From assembly GCA_035497315.1 (NCBI GenBank), contig DATJDU010000002.1, positions 1 to 64,000 of the forward strand: a stretch of 64,000 bases of DNA, given 5' to 3'. Shown here one piece after another: positions 33,519-41,458 of the stretch; the stretch's first letter is position 1; every line of letters begins with the position of its first letter. Source of the stretch: Andeanibacterium sp035497315. Its GTDB lineage: Bacteria; Pseudomonadota; Alphaproteobacteria; Sphingomonadales; Sphingomonadaceae. The notes below the pieces were generated by a model. That model had not been told where the DNA came from. It saw only the letters and a list, made by a program, of their open reading frames with translations, and ran no database searches. A program made the translations under genes and the position numbers.

Positions 33519-34438
33519 TTCAGAAGCTCGCGGGCGCGGTCGCAATCGCGGTTCATCTGGGCGATCAGGGCGTCGAGCGAATCGAACTTCGCTTCCGGCC
33601 GCAGGAAGTGGCGGAACTGCACTTCCACTTCCCGGCCATAGAGATCGGCCGAGAAATCGAAGAAATGCGGTTCCAGCAGCTCGATCGGCGGCTCGAACTG
33701 CGGGCGGATGCCGATATTGGCGGCGCCTTTCAGTTGCTCGCCCGTGTCCAGCACCGTGCCGGTGACGGCATAGATGCCGAAGCGCGGGCGCAGATAGGCG
33801 CCCAGCGCCATATTGGCGGTGGGAAAGCCGATTTCGCGGCCGCGCTTGTCGCCATGCTGGACGGTTCCGCGCACCGCGAAGGGGCGGGTCAGCAGGCAGG
33901 CGGCCACTTCGCATTCCCCCGCCTTCAGCGAATCGCGGATGCGGCTGGAGGAAACCACCATGCCGCTTTCCATCACTTCGGGCACGGAGCGCGCGGCAAT
34001 GCCGTGGAGCGCGCCCAGAGCCACCAGCGTCTCGCGGTCGCCGTCGCGGCCCTTGCCGAAAGTGAAATCCTCGCCCGTGACCACGCCCGCAGCGCCGATC
34101 TGCCGGCCGAGCAGCTTGCCCACGAAATCGTCGGCATGGGTAGTGGCCAGCTCGTCGTCGAAATGGAACACCAGCATCGCATCGGCCCCGGCGGCGGCGA
34201 ACATTTCCTCGCGCTGGTCCAGCGAGGTGAGGCGGAAGGGCGGCACATGCGGGGCGAAATGGCGCACCGGATGGGGATCGAAGGTCGCCACGATCACCGG
34301 GCGGCCTTCGCTGCGCGCCCATGCCACCGCTTCGCCGACAACGGCCTGATGGCCCTGGTGAAACCCGTCGAAATTCCCCAGCGCCACGATCGCGCCGCGT
34401 AGGTTCTCAGGGATCGGCTGGCGGTGATCGAGGCGCAT
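33515..34438 (-). CDS. ribF: Bifunctional riboflavin kinase / FAD synthetase
   Basis: Makes FMN from riboflavin and FAD from FMN. 307 residues. The N-terminal FAD synthetase half has GNFDGFHQGHQAVV (HxGH-like nucleotidyltransferase motif), ATFDPHPVRHF and SSSRIRDSLKAG. The C-terminal kinase half has GREIGFPTANMALG and HFFDFSADLYGREVEVQF. It overlaps folA upstream (TAATG) and the GNAT gene downstream. In many Proteobacteria ribF is directly followed by ileS; here two other genes stand between. Confidence 0.96.
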   Translation of the reverse strand: MRLDHRQPIPENLRGAIVALGNFDGFHQGHQAVVGEAVAWARSEGRPVIVATFDPHPVRHFAPHVPPFRLTSLDQREEMFAAAGADAMLVFHFDDELATTHADDFVGKLLGRQIGAAGVVTGEDFTFGKGRDGDRETLVALGALHGIAARSVPEVMESGMVVSSSRIRDSLKAGECEVAACLLTRPFAVRGTVQHGDKRGREIGFPTANMALGAYLRPRFGIYAVTGTVLDTGEQLKGAANIGIRPQFEPPIELLEPHFFDFSADLYGREVEVQFRHFLRPEAKFDSLDALIAQMNRDCDRARELLK

Positions 34439-34923
34439 TAGGGGCGTTTCTCCAGTGTCACGAAGGCGATCGGCGGCCAGCCGTCGGCGGCGGGGCGCTC
34501 TTCACGCGCAACCTCGTGCCATTCGGGGCCGGGATAGGGCATGGAGAGATCGCCTTGCGTATCTTCATGCACCTCGGTCAGTTCGAAGCGGGTGGCATAG
34601 GGCTCGAACAAAGCGAAGATTTCCGCCCCGCCGATGACGGAGACGGTGCCGTCTCCGGCCAGTTCCAGCGCCTCTTCCACCGAATGGGCCACTTCCGCCC
34701 CCTCGGCCCGCCATGCGGGATCGCGGGTGAGGACGATATGGCGGCGGCCCTTCAGCGGCTGGGGGAAGCTCTCGAAAGTCTTGCGGCCCATGATCATCGG
34801 CGTGCCCATCGTATGGGCTACGAAACGGCGCAAATCCTCGCGAATCCGCCAGGGGACCTGCCCGTCGCGGGCAATTACGCCATTGTCCGCACGCGCGACG
34901 ATGAAGACGATATCGCGCCCCAT
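34438..34923 (-). CDS. folA: Dihydrofolate reductase
   Basis: NADPH-dependent reduction of dihydrofolate. 161 residues, the usual size. Visible: ARADNGVIARDGQVPWRIREDLRRF, which holds the Trp and the active-site acidic residue, TMGTPMIMGRKTFESFP (NADPH loop) and VIGGAEIFALFEP. Start and stop overlap purK and ribF by single bases, so it is translated as part of a coupled chain. Trimethoprim sensitivity cannot be judged from the sequence. Confidence 0.96.
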   Translation of the reverse strand: MGRDIVFIVARADNGVIARDGQVPWRIREDLRRFVAHTMGTPMIMGRKTFESFPQPLKGRRHIVLTRDPAWRAEGAEVAHSVEEALELAGDGTVSVIGGAEIFALFEPYATRFELTEVHEDTQGDLSMPYPGPEWHEVAREERPAADGWPPIAFVTLEKRP

Positions 34924-35987
34924 CAGCGCATCACCCTGGTCACATGGCCCATCTTGCGCCCCTCGCGCGCCTCACTCTTGCCATAGAGGTGCAGATGGTT
35001 GGCCCCGTCACGCAGAATCGGCAGCACATCCAGCGCCTCGGCGCCCACGAGATTGCGCATCGTCACCTGCGATCCGGCCAGCGACGTGTCGCCCAGCGGC
35101 AGGCCGCAGATCGCGCGGATGTGGTTTTCGAACTGGCTCGTTACCGCGCCTTCACTGGTCCAGTGGCCCGAATTATGCACCCGGGGCGCCATTTCGTTGA
35201 ACACCGGGCCTTCCGCCGTGGCGAAGAATTCGCAGGAGAGGACGCCGATATAGCCCAGCTCCTCTGCCATCCGCGCGGCGAAGTGGCGCGCTTCGGCCAC
35301 CTGTTCCAGCACCACCGCAGAGGCGGGCAGGGTGGAGGTGGCAAGAATGCCGCCGACATGGACATTCTCGGCGCTGTCCCAGAAGCGCACCTCGCCATCG
35401 GTGCCGCGCACCAGGATCACGGAGAATTCCGCCGCGAAGGTAACGAAGCCTTCCAGCACGCAGGCCTGCCCGCCGATGTCCTGCCACAGCCGGTCTGCGT
35501 CTTCCCCGCCCGAAAGCCGGATCTGGCCCTTGCCGTCATAGCCCAGACAATTGGTCTTGAGGATCGCAGGCGTGCCGATTTCGGCAATGGCGGCGGCCAG
35601 CTCTTCCGCCGATTCGACCAGCGCGAAAGGTGCGGTCACGCCGCCGCAATCGCGGGCGAATGTCTTTTCGCTGCTGCGCGACTGGGCGATTTCCAGCACG
35701 CGCGGGCCGGGCCGCAGAGGCGCGATCCCGTCGATCATCGCCAGCGGGCCGGCGGCGACATTCTCGAACTCATAGGTGATGACGTCGCACTGCCCCGCAA
35801 AATCGGCCAGCGCGGCAGTATCGTGCCAGTCGGCGCGGGTCAGCCGGGCGGAAACCTCGCCTGCCACGCTTTCCGCCTCGGGCGCGTAGATATGGCAGTG
35901 ATAGCCGAGCCGGGCCGCGGCAACAGCCATCATGCGGCCAAGCTGGCCGCCACCGAGAATGCCGATCGTGGCGCCGGGAAGAAGCAT
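34923..35987 (-). CDS. purK: N5-carboxyaminoimidazole ribonucleotide synthase
   Basis: ATP-grasp enzyme that carboxylates AIR with bicarbonate in purine synthesis. 354 residues from the ATG at 35987; an upstream in-frame start at 36116 would run into purE and is rejected. N-terminal GATIGILGGGQLGRMMA, EFENV, ATP-grasp KTNCLGYDGKGQIRLSG, VLEGFVTFAAEFSVILVR, FFATAEGPVFNEMAPRVHNSGHWT. Ten bp after purE, whose product uses its product. Confidence 0.96.
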   Translation of the reverse strand: MLLPGATIGILGGGQLGRMMAVAAARLGYHCHIYAPEAESVAGEVSARLTRADWHDTAALADFAGQCDVITYEFENVAAGPLAMIDGIAPLRPGPRVLEIAQSRSSEKTFARDCGGVTAPFALVESAEELAAAIAEIGTPAILKTNCLGYDGKGQIRLSGGEDADRLWQDIGGQACVLEGFVTFAAEFSVILVRGTDGEVRFWDSAENVHVGGILATSTLPASAVVLEQVAEARHFAARMAEELGYIGVLSCEFFATAEGPVFNEMAPRVHNSGHWTSEGAVTSQFENHIRAICGLPLGDTSLAGSQVTMRNLVGAEALDVLPILRDGANHLHLYGKSEAREGRKMGHVTRVMR

Positions 35988-35997
35988 GGGGCGGGCT

Positions 35998-36495
35998 CTA
36001 TTCGTCAGAGGGCTTTTCGGCCACCGATGCCGTATTGGCGGCGCGCCAGGACTTGAGCCGTTCGCAAAGGGCAGGGTCCGACAAGGCGAGAATCGCGGCG
36101 GCGTGCAGCCCGGCATTGGTCGCGCCCGCCTCGCCGATGGCCAGCGTGCCCACCGGAATGCCGGCCGGCATCTGGACGATGGAAAGCAGGCTGTCCTGCC
36201 CCGAAAGCGCCTTGGACTTCACCGGCACGCCCAGCACGGGCAGGTGCGTGAGCGAAGCGACCATGCCCGGCAGATGCGCCGCGCCGCCCGCGCCCGCGAT
36301 GATCACATGGAAGCCCTGCGCCTCGGCCGTGCGGGCAAAGTCGAACATCCGCTCCGGCGTGCGATGGGCCGAAACGATTCGCGCGTCATAGGCGACGCCC
36401 AGATCGTCGAGCACTTTCGCGGCGCATTGCATGGTCGGCCAGTCGGACTGGCTGCCCATGACGATTGCCACTTTCGGTGCGGTTGCTGCCCCCAT
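35998..36495 (-). CDS. purE: N5-carboxyaminoimidazole ribonucleotide mutase
   Basis: Converts N5-CAIR to CAIR. 165 residues with VAIVMGSQSDWPTM at the N-terminus, SAHRTPERMFDFA with the catalytic histidine, IAGAGGAAHLPGMVAS and SIVQMPAGIPVGTLAIGEAGATNAG. It begins one base after the gpmA stop (TAG-G-ATG) with AGGTAGG as ribosome binding site, and precedes purK. This is the class I PurE that needs PurK, consistent with the neighbour. Confidence 0.97.
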   Translation of the reverse strand: MGAATAPKVAIVMGSQSDWPTMQCAAKVLDDLGVAYDARIVSAHRTPERMFDFARTAEAQGFHVIIAGAGGAAHLPGMVASLTHLPVLGVPVKSKALSGQDSLLSIVQMPAGIPVGTLAIGEAGATNAGLHAAAILALSDPALCERLKSWRAANTASVAEKPSDE

Positions 36496-36496
36496 C

Positions 36497-37195
36497 CTAC
36501 CTGTCCTTCAGATAATGCCGTTCGCCCGGCTGCAGCGCTTCGTCGAAATCATAGACGATGGGCTGGCCGGTCGGGATTTCGAGCCCGGTGATGTCGTCGT
36601 CGGAAATGCCCGACAGATGTTTCACCAGCGCCCGCAGCGAATTGCCATGCGCGGCAACGATCACCGTCTTGCCGGCGGAAAGCTCGGGCAGGATGGCGCT
36701 TTCATAATAGGGCAGCACGCGGGCGATCGTGTCCTTCAGGCTTTCGGTCGCGGGCACGTCGATCCCGGCGTAACGCGGATCGGCGGCCAGATCGAAAGGC
36801 CCGCCCGCATCCATCGGCGGGGGCGGCACGTCGAAGCTGCGGCGCCAGATCTTCACCTGCTCCTCGCCATGCTTGGCGGCGGTCTCCGCCTTGTCGAGCC
36901 CGGTCAGCCCGCCATAATGGCGCTCGTTCAGGCGCCAGTCCTTGGTTTCGGGCACCCACAACCGGCCGCAATGGCGCAGCACGATGTGCAGGGTGCGGAT
37001 CGCGCGGGTCTGGAGGGAGGTAAAGGCGCAGGTGGGCAGCAGGCCCTTGGTGCCCAGCAGCTCGCCCGCGGCGCGCGCTTCGGCAATGCCCTGATCGGTC
37101 AGATCCACGTCCCACCAGCCGGTAAAACGATTCTCCAGGTTCCACTGGCTCTGGCCATGGCGGACAAGGATGAGGCTGGCGCGGGGGGTGGACAC
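36497..37195 (-). CDS. gpmA: 2,3-bisphosphoglycerate-dependent phosphoglycerate mutase
   Basis: Glycolytic enzyme, 232 residues from the GTG at 37195, chosen because AGGAG lies 10 bases upstream and the protein then starts as in relatives (TPRASLILVRHGQSQWN). Catalytic His in LVRHGQSQWN, Arg/Glu region RLNERHYGGLTGLDKAE, second histidine in VAAHGNSLRALVKHL. It leads the coupled purE-purK-folA-ribF series. Co-factor-dependent mutase in a purine/folate operon is probably simple gene-order conservation. Confidence 0.95.
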   Translation of the reverse strand: MSTPRASLILVRHGQSQWNLENRFTGWWDVDLTDQGIAEARAAGELLGTKGLLPTCAFTSLQTRAIRTLHIVLRHCGRLWVPETKDWRLNERHYGGLTGLDKAETAAKHGEEQVKIWRRSFDVPPPPMDAGGPFDLAADPRYAGIDVPATESLKDTIARVLPYYESAILPELSAGKTVIVAAHGNSLRALVKHLSGISDDDITGLEIPTGQPIVYDFDEALQPGERHYLKDR

Positions 37196-37234
37196 GGGCA
37201 ATCTGCTCCTGCGGTCGGTCGGGAGCACGTCGCC

Positions 37235-37420
37235 CTAGCTTTTCGAAGCCCCTTTGGGAAGGGCGGCGTTTTCGCCCGCTTCCCCGGCCGGATCGATGCC
37301 GGGATCGGTTGGCCCGCGCGCATCCATTTCCCTCGACTGGGCTTTGCGCCGGCGCAGGTTTTCCCTCAGCTTGGCGGCAAGCCGTTCTTCACGGGAGTGG
37401 GGGGCAGGAACATCCTTCAT
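37235..37420 (-). CDS. Small basic protein of unknown function
   Basis: 61 residues from the ATG at 37420, 39 bp upstream of gpmA on the same strand, with AAGGCC before it. The first half (PHSREERLAAKLRENLRRRKAQSRE) is a strongly charged helix; the rest is acidic and disordered (GIDPAGEAGENAALPKG). The helix pattern REERLAAKLRENLRRRKAQ is one I have seen in short sphingomonad proteins of unknown role. Real coding is supported by position and by the start site, not by function. A longer reading upstream would run backwards through the tRNA-Thr gene and is rejected. Confidence 0.6.
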   Translation of the reverse strand: MKDVPAPHSREERLAAKLRENLRRRKAQSREMDARGPTDPGIDPAGEAGENAALPKGASKS

Positions 37421-37451
37421 CGCGAAAGGCCTTGCCGCAGCCGGGCAGTGC

Positions 37452-37481
37452 TTGACAAGCCCCCCGCGCCCCGCCAATAGC
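37452..37481 (+). promoter_or_regulatory. Possible promoter of tRNA-Thr
   Basis: TTGACA (37452-37457) is a perfect -35 match, with AATAGC (37476-37481) 18 bases further on as a weak -10. It stands 53 bp before the tRNA. Seen as sequence match only. Confidence 0.4.
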
Positions 37482-37534
37482 GCGCCCCTGCCGGTCAGGG
37501 GCTTTGCGCCTTTGATCCGTGTCCGAAATGGTTG

Positions 37535-37609
<75 letters not shown>

Positions 37610-37641
37610 TTTCCCTTTTCCCGTGAAAATCGCGAGGTTTC

Positions 37642-37692
37642 CGTCACCCCGGGCGCGCATCGCCAGCGGCCCTGGCGCTTGCCGGGATGACG
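37642..37692. repeat. REP-like palindrome between tRNA-Thr and the PRC-barrel gene
   Basis: CGTCACCCCGG (37642-37652) and CCGGGATGACG (37682-37692) are inverted with one mismatch in eleven. Inside is a second stem CGCCAG/CTGGCG. The ends resemble those of the element in ileS, but the inside is different. It is followed at 37695 by another hairpin, GGGCCCCGG with CCGAGGCCC, that may end transcription of the PRC-barrel gene. Confidence 0.7.
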
Positions 37693-37762
37693 AAGGGCCC
37701 CGGCTTTTGCCGAGGCCCCCGGGCCGTGACGGATGCGTCGGACTGTCCGGCCCGAATGCGGA

Positions 37763-38170
37763 TCAGTAGAATACGCCGTAATAGCGATAGAGGCCGTTGC
37801 CGAAATTCGCGTCGAACACGGGCACGGCATCCCGGGTGTAATAGGGCGCGTCGTGCAGCTTTTCCTTGTCGATGTTCACGACATAGCCGTCCTTGCCGGT
37901 GTCATAATCCAGCGCGTCCCAGGGAATCGGGTGATAGCTTTCGCCCAGGCCCAGGAAGCCGCCGAAGCTCATCACCGCATAATTCACCTTACCGCTGCGT
38001 TTGCCGATCATCAGATGGGCAATATGGCCCAGCTTTTCGCCATCGGTGGAATAGACTGCGGTGCCGTCCACCCTGTCGGACGAAATGAGGTCGGTCGTCT
38101 CGTCTCGTTCGACGGCACGGCGCCCTTCGGTGGCGCCGCGTGCGATCGTGGTGTCGGTGGTCTGGTTCAT
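37763..38170 (-). CDS. PRC-barrel domain protein
   Basis: 135 residues from the ATG at 38170 with GGAGA upstream. The PRC-barrel beta domain (about residues 30-105) reads LISSDRVDGTAVYSTDGEKLGHIAHLMIGKRSGKVNYAVMSFGGFLGLGE followed by HPIPWDAL. Such stand-alone soluble proteins are common in Alphaproteobacteria and are often stress-related; a molecular role is not known. N-terminal 30 residues are charged and disordered. C-terminal residues are aromatic-rich (FGNGLYRYYGVFY). Confidence 0.9.
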   Translation of the reverse strand: MNQTTDTTIARGATEGRRAVERDETTDLISSDRVDGTAVYSTDGEKLGHIAHLMIGKRSGKVNYAVMSFGGFLGLGESYHPIPWDALDYDTGKDGYVVNIDKEKLHDAPYYTRDAVPVFDANFGNGLYRYYGVFY

Positions 38171-38363
38171 GGTGCATCTCCTCCTTTGCTTTGGCATTGC
38201 AGGAAAGGCGCTGGCTGGCCGCGAGGCCGATTCGCGGCGCGCGCCTGATGTCGCCCGCGATGCTGCCATTCGCCTCTACAAGATCAACGAGACGCGGGAG
38301 GAACTGTTCCGGCGCTCACCGCAGCCAGGGCGCGGACTGGCGGACCGGGGCGAAAAATCCGCG

Positions 38364-38654
38364 TCAGGCCCGCAGATCGGCCCATTCGGGGTGCCGTTCG
38401 AATTGTGCGGCGACATAGGAACATTGCGGCGCGATGCGGAAATTCTGTTCGCGCGCGTCGGCGATCAGCGCTTTCACCAATTCGCCGGCGATCCCGCGCC
38501 CGCCAATCTCTTTGGGCACGATGGTGTGTTCGGCCGTGCGGACATCGCCATGCTGAACCCAGGTGAGGCGGCCGATGAAGTGGCTGTCCGCCGGGTGGGC
38601 GCGATATTCGCCATGGTCGCTATGATCGATGCGGGTGATGGTTACGCCTTCCAT
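38364..38654 (-). CDS. Small GNAT-type N-acetyltransferase (YjdJ-like)
   Basis: 96 residues from the ATG at 38654 with GGAG upstream. This is the short version of the GCN5 fold, with LTWVQHGDVRTAEHTIVPKEIGGRGIAGELVKALIADAR, which holds the acetyl-CoA turn GGRGIA, and C-terminal IAPQCSYVAAQFERHPEWADL with the conserved cysteine and HPE-W. The family (YjdJ/YidJ and human NATD1-like) has no agreed substrate. It is alone between the PRC-barrel gene and the aldolase-like gene, which points the other way. Confidence 0.88.
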   Translation of the reverse strand: MEGVTITRIDHSDHGEYRAHPADSHFIGRLTWVQHGDVRTAEHTIVPKEIGGRGIAGELVKALIADAREQNFRIAPQCSYVAAQFERHPEWADLRA

Positions 38655-38717
38655 GGGGACTCCTTCTGCCTTGCGGGGAATCTTGCACAAGCATCGGCCC
38701 GGGTCCATGGCGCTGCG

Positions 38718-39713
38718 ATGCAGTTCCTCTCCGACAATGCGGCGCGCGTGCACCCGGCGGTGTGGGCGGCAATGCAGGCTGCCGATTCGGCGGATCGCCC
38801 CTATGACGCAGATGCCCTGTCCCAGCGGCTGGACGCGGCATTCTCACGGCTTTTCGGGCAGGATGTGGCGGCGATCTGGGTCGCCACCGGCACGGCGGCC
38901 AATTGCCTTGCGCTGGCCACCATGGCGCAGCCGCATGGCGGGGTGATCTGCCACCGCGAGGCGCATATCGAGATGGACGAATGCGGCGCGCCCGGCTTCT
39001 TTCTCCATGGCGCCAAGCTGCTGCTGGCCGATGGAGAAGGGGCGAAACTGACGCCGGAGGGCATCGGCGCCGTGCTGGCGGGGATCACACGCGGGGTGCA
39101 CCAGGTGCCCGCCCACGCGATCTCGATTACCCAGGCGAGCGAATATGGGCGGGCCTATCGCCCGGCAGAACTCGCCGCCATCGGCGCTCTGGCGAAACAG
39201 CATGGGCTGGGCTTTCATATGGATGGCGCGCGCTTTGCCAATGCCACGGCGTTCCTCGGCTGCACGCCTGCCGAATCGGCCGGGCCGGTCGATGCGTTGA
39301 GCTTCGGCTGCGTGAAGAACGGCGGGCTGGATGCCGAAGCGATCGTGTTCTTCGATCCCGCACAGGCCGATCTTGCCCGCTGGCGCCGCAAGCGCGCCGG
39401 GCATCTGCAATCCAAGGGGCGTTATCTTGCCGCGCAGCTGCTGGCGCTCGTCGAAGAAGGCCTCTGGCTGGAGAATGCGCGGGCGGCCAATGCGGCGGCA
39501 CGCGAAGTGGCAAGCGGCGCGGCGGACAGGTTGCTCCATCCGGTGGAAGCGAATGAAGTATTCCTGCGCATGACGGGGGCCGAACGCGAGGCTTTGCGCG
39601 CGCAGGGCTTCGCCTTTTACGATTGGGACGATCAGGCCGTGCGCATGGTTGCCGCATGGGACACACAGGCGGAACACGCCGCCGCGCTCACCCGCGCGAT
39701 TGCCGCCCTATGA
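38718..39713 (+). CDS. Threonine aldolase-like PLP enzyme
   Basis: 331 residues starting at ATG 38718; the open frame reaches further up but is antisense to the small acetyltransferase gene there, so the later start is taken although its ribosome binding site is poor. Fold-type I PLP enzyme of the low-specificity L-threonine aldolase / beta-eliminating lyase group. Start MQFLSDNAARVHPAVWAAM, DADALSQRLDAAF, WVATGTAANCLAL, HREAHIEMDECGAPGF, HMDGARFANATAFLG and the PLP lysine in LSFGCVKNGGLDAEAIVFF. It cleaves threonine or allo-threonine into glycine and acetaldehyde. Its stop overlaps the transporter gene (ATGA). Confidence 0.87.
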   Translation: MQFLSDNAARVHPAVWAAMQAADSADRPYDADALSQRLDAAFSRLFGQDVAAIWVATGTAANCLALATMAQPHGGVICHREAHIEMDECGAPGFFLHGAKLLLADGEGAKLTPEGIGAVLAGITRGVHQVPAHAISITQASEYGRAYRPAELAAIGALAKQHGLGFHMDGARFANATAFLGCTPAESAGPVDALSFGCVKNGGLDAEAIVFFDPAQADLARWRRKRAGHLQSKGRYLAAQLLALVEEGLWLENARAANAAAREVASGAADRLLHPVEANEVFLRMTGAEREALRAQGFAFYDWDDQAVRMVAAWDTQAEHAAALTRAIAAL

Positions 39714-40660
39714 GCGATTCGTCCGGCGCTGGCCCGGCACAAACGCTGCTGCGGCCCGCCATCCTCATCCCTTTCACGCTCACTGCGCTGATCTGGGGCG
39801 GTACCTGGTTCGCGATCAAGGACCAGCTTCATGCCGCGCCGGCCAGCTGGTCGGTCACCTGGCGATTCGTGGTGGCAGCCATCGGCATGGGTGTGCTGGT
39901 GCTGGCGCGCAGGCAGAGCTTCCGCATGAGCCGCGCCGGCCATGTTGTGGCGGCCCTGTTCGGGCTCACCCAGTTCTGCCTCAATTTCAATCTGCTCTAC
40001 CGGGCGGAGGCCTATCTCACCTCGGGCATCGTCGCGGTGATGTTCGCCATGCTGATGCTGCCCAATGCGCTGCTGGCGCGGGTGTTCCTGGGAATCAGGG
40101 TGACGGGGCGCTTCATCGCGGGAACCCTGGTGGCGCTGGCGGGTATCGGCCTGCTGCTGCTCCACGAAACACGGGTCGCGGCTGCGGCTGGCGGGCTGGG
40201 TGGCGGGCCGGGCGGCGGGGTCGCTACCGGCATCGCGCTTGCCTGTGCCTCGATCCTCGCGGCCTCGATTGCCAATGTCATGCAGGCGGGAAAGGTGGCG
40301 CGGCAGCAGCCGATTCTGGCGATGTTGTTCTGGTCGTTGCTCTGGGGCGCGTTGGGCGATTTCTGTACAGCCCTGGTGCTTGTGGGGCCCCCTGTGCTCC
40401 CTTTGAGCACGCGTTACCTTGCCGGTGTGCTATATCTCGGAATCATGGGGTCTGTCGTAACATTTCCCTTGTATTTCAGTCTGATTAGGCAGCTCGGCCC
40501 GGGCCGGGCGGCCTATAATGGCGTGGTGGTGCCGATCGTCGCCATGCTGATCTCCACCCTCGTGGAAGGCTATCGCTGGTCGTGGCTTTCGGCCGCCGGG
40601 GCAGTGCTGGCGCTGATGGGAATGGTGCTGGCGCTGAGGGCACGCAGCCCCTCCCGATAG
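39710..40660 (+). CDS. DMT/EamA family transporter
   Basis: 316 residues from the ATG at 39710, overlapping the aldolase stop by four bases. Ten predicted membrane helices in two EamA repeats; typical stretches are LTALIWGGTWFAIKDQLHAAPASWSVTWRF, LYRAEAYLTSGIVAVMFAMLMLPNALLARVF and SVVTFPLYFSLIRQLGPGRAAYNGVVVPIVAMLISTLVEG. Family members export amino acids, drugs or metabolites; an amino-acid role would suit the coupled aldolase but is inference. The last 91 bp are antisense to the epimerase gene. Confidence 0.88.
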   Translation: MSDSSGAGPAQTLLRPAILIPFTLTALIWGGTWFAIKDQLHAAPASWSVTWRFVVAAIGMGVLVLARRQSFRMSRAGHVVAALFGLTQFCLNFNLLYRAEAYLTSGIVAVMFAMLMLPNALLARVFLGIRVTGRFIAGTLVALAGIGLLLLHETRVAAAAGGLGGGPGGGVATGIALACASILAASIANVMQAGKVARQQPILAMLFWSLLWGALGDFCTALVLVGPPVLPLSTRYLAGVLYLGIMGSVVTFPLYFSLIRQLGPGRAAYNGVVVPIVAMLISTLVEGYRWSWLSAAGAVLALMGMVLALRARSPSR

Positions 40661-41406
40661 GTCGGGAAGGCGGGTTTCCAGCCCAGAACCCGCTTGGCCC
40701 TGGCATTCGCGATTCGGCGATTTTCCGCATAGAAAGCAAGGGCTTGTGCGCTAAGCTCTGCTTCCTCAAGCGTCACCAGAGGGGGTGGGGAGAGGCGCAG
40801 CAGGCGGCAGGCTTCCTCGATCACCTCGTTCTGGGAACAGGGGTAATCATCCGCCAGATTATAGGCCCCGGCCGGCGCGTTGACCGCCTTCACCACCCCG
40901 CTGGCGATATCCTCCACATGTACCCGGCTGAATACCTGTCCAGGCAAGGAAATCCGCCGCGCCTTGCCTTCACGCACCCGCTCCAGCGCACTCCTCCCCG
41001 GCCCGTAAATGCCCGGCAGGCGGAACACATGCGCACCCATTTCCAGCCAGCACGCATCGATTCGCGCCCGCGCCATGCGCCTGCCGCCGCCGGTTGGCGC
41101 AGTCTCGTCGATCCATGCCCCGCCCGTGTCGCCATAGACGCCGGTGGACGACAGATAGCCCAGCCAGCGCCCGGCCAGCGCATCGCCATATCGCTCCAGT
41201 ACCGGGTCCAGCCCGCTCTGCGGGTCGGGCGGGACGGAGGAGATCACATGGCTCGCGAGGTCCAGCGCGTCATGCACGGCCTGCGTGTTGTCTAACGAAA
41301 TGTTGCCCCGGCTGCCCGTGGCATCGACCTGCCAGCCCTGCATCCGCAGGTCCCTGGCGATGTAGCCTGCAGTGTATCCCAGGCCGAAGATCAGGAAATG
41401 CGCCAT
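40570..41406 (-). CDS. NAD(P)-dependent epimerase/SDR-like protein
   Basis: 278-residue atypical extended short-chain dehydrogenase (YeeZ-like). N-terminal Rossmann motif FLIFGLGYTAGYIA, the region YLSSTGVYGDTGGAWIDE with the active-site-like Tyr, FRLPGIYGPGRSALERVREG, SRVHVEDIASGV and NLADDYPCSQNEVIEEA. The typical fold ends near YREGLRAL; the last 20 residues are a Ser/Ala-rich tail encoded antisense to the transporter gene. Substrate unknown. It is divergent from pepN. Confidence 0.85.
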   Translation of the reverse strand: MAHFLIFGLGYTAGYIARDLRMQGWQVDATGSRGNISLDNTQAVHDALDLASHVISSVPPDPQSGLDPVLERYGDALAGRWLGYLSSTGVYGDTGGAWIDETAPTGGGRRMARARIDACWLEMGAHVFRLPGIYGPGRSALERVREGKARRISLPGQVFSRVHVEDIASGVVKAVNAPAGAYNLADDYPCSQNEVIEEACRLLRLSPPPLVTLEEAELSAQALAFYAENRRIANARAKRVLGWKPAFPTYREGLRALSASTIPISASTAPAAESHDQR

Positions 41407-41440
41407 GCGCCCAATCTAGCCATTGGATGCGGCCTGCAAA

Positions 41441-41452
41441 GCACTTAAGTGC
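41441..41452. promoter_or_regulatory. Perfect 12-bp palindrome GCACTTAAGTGC before pepN
   Basis: Located 6 bp before the pepN ATG and 35 bp before the divergent epimerase start. It would sit where the pepN ribosome binding site should be, and no clear Shine-Dalgarno sequence is present. Either an operator in the divergent promoter region or a hairpin in the pepN leader. Confidence 0.35.
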
Positions 41453-41458
41453 GAAGCC

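Noticed and set aside
33519..34322. Long minus-strand frame making the GNAT protein 458 residues
   Set aside because: The extra part is the shadow of ribF in another frame, with Arg/Gly/Ala-rich low-complexity sequence; the ATG at 33518 overlapping the ribF stop is the real start.
38171..38363. A plus-strand frame (with RDAAIRLYKINETREELFRR) between the PRC-barrel gene and the small acetyltransferase gene, continuing into the aldolase frame
   Set aside because: It reads like protein for about 50 codons, but has no start with a ribosome binding site and continues antisense through the well-supported acetyltransferase gene. It could be a remnant, but I cannot support a gene.
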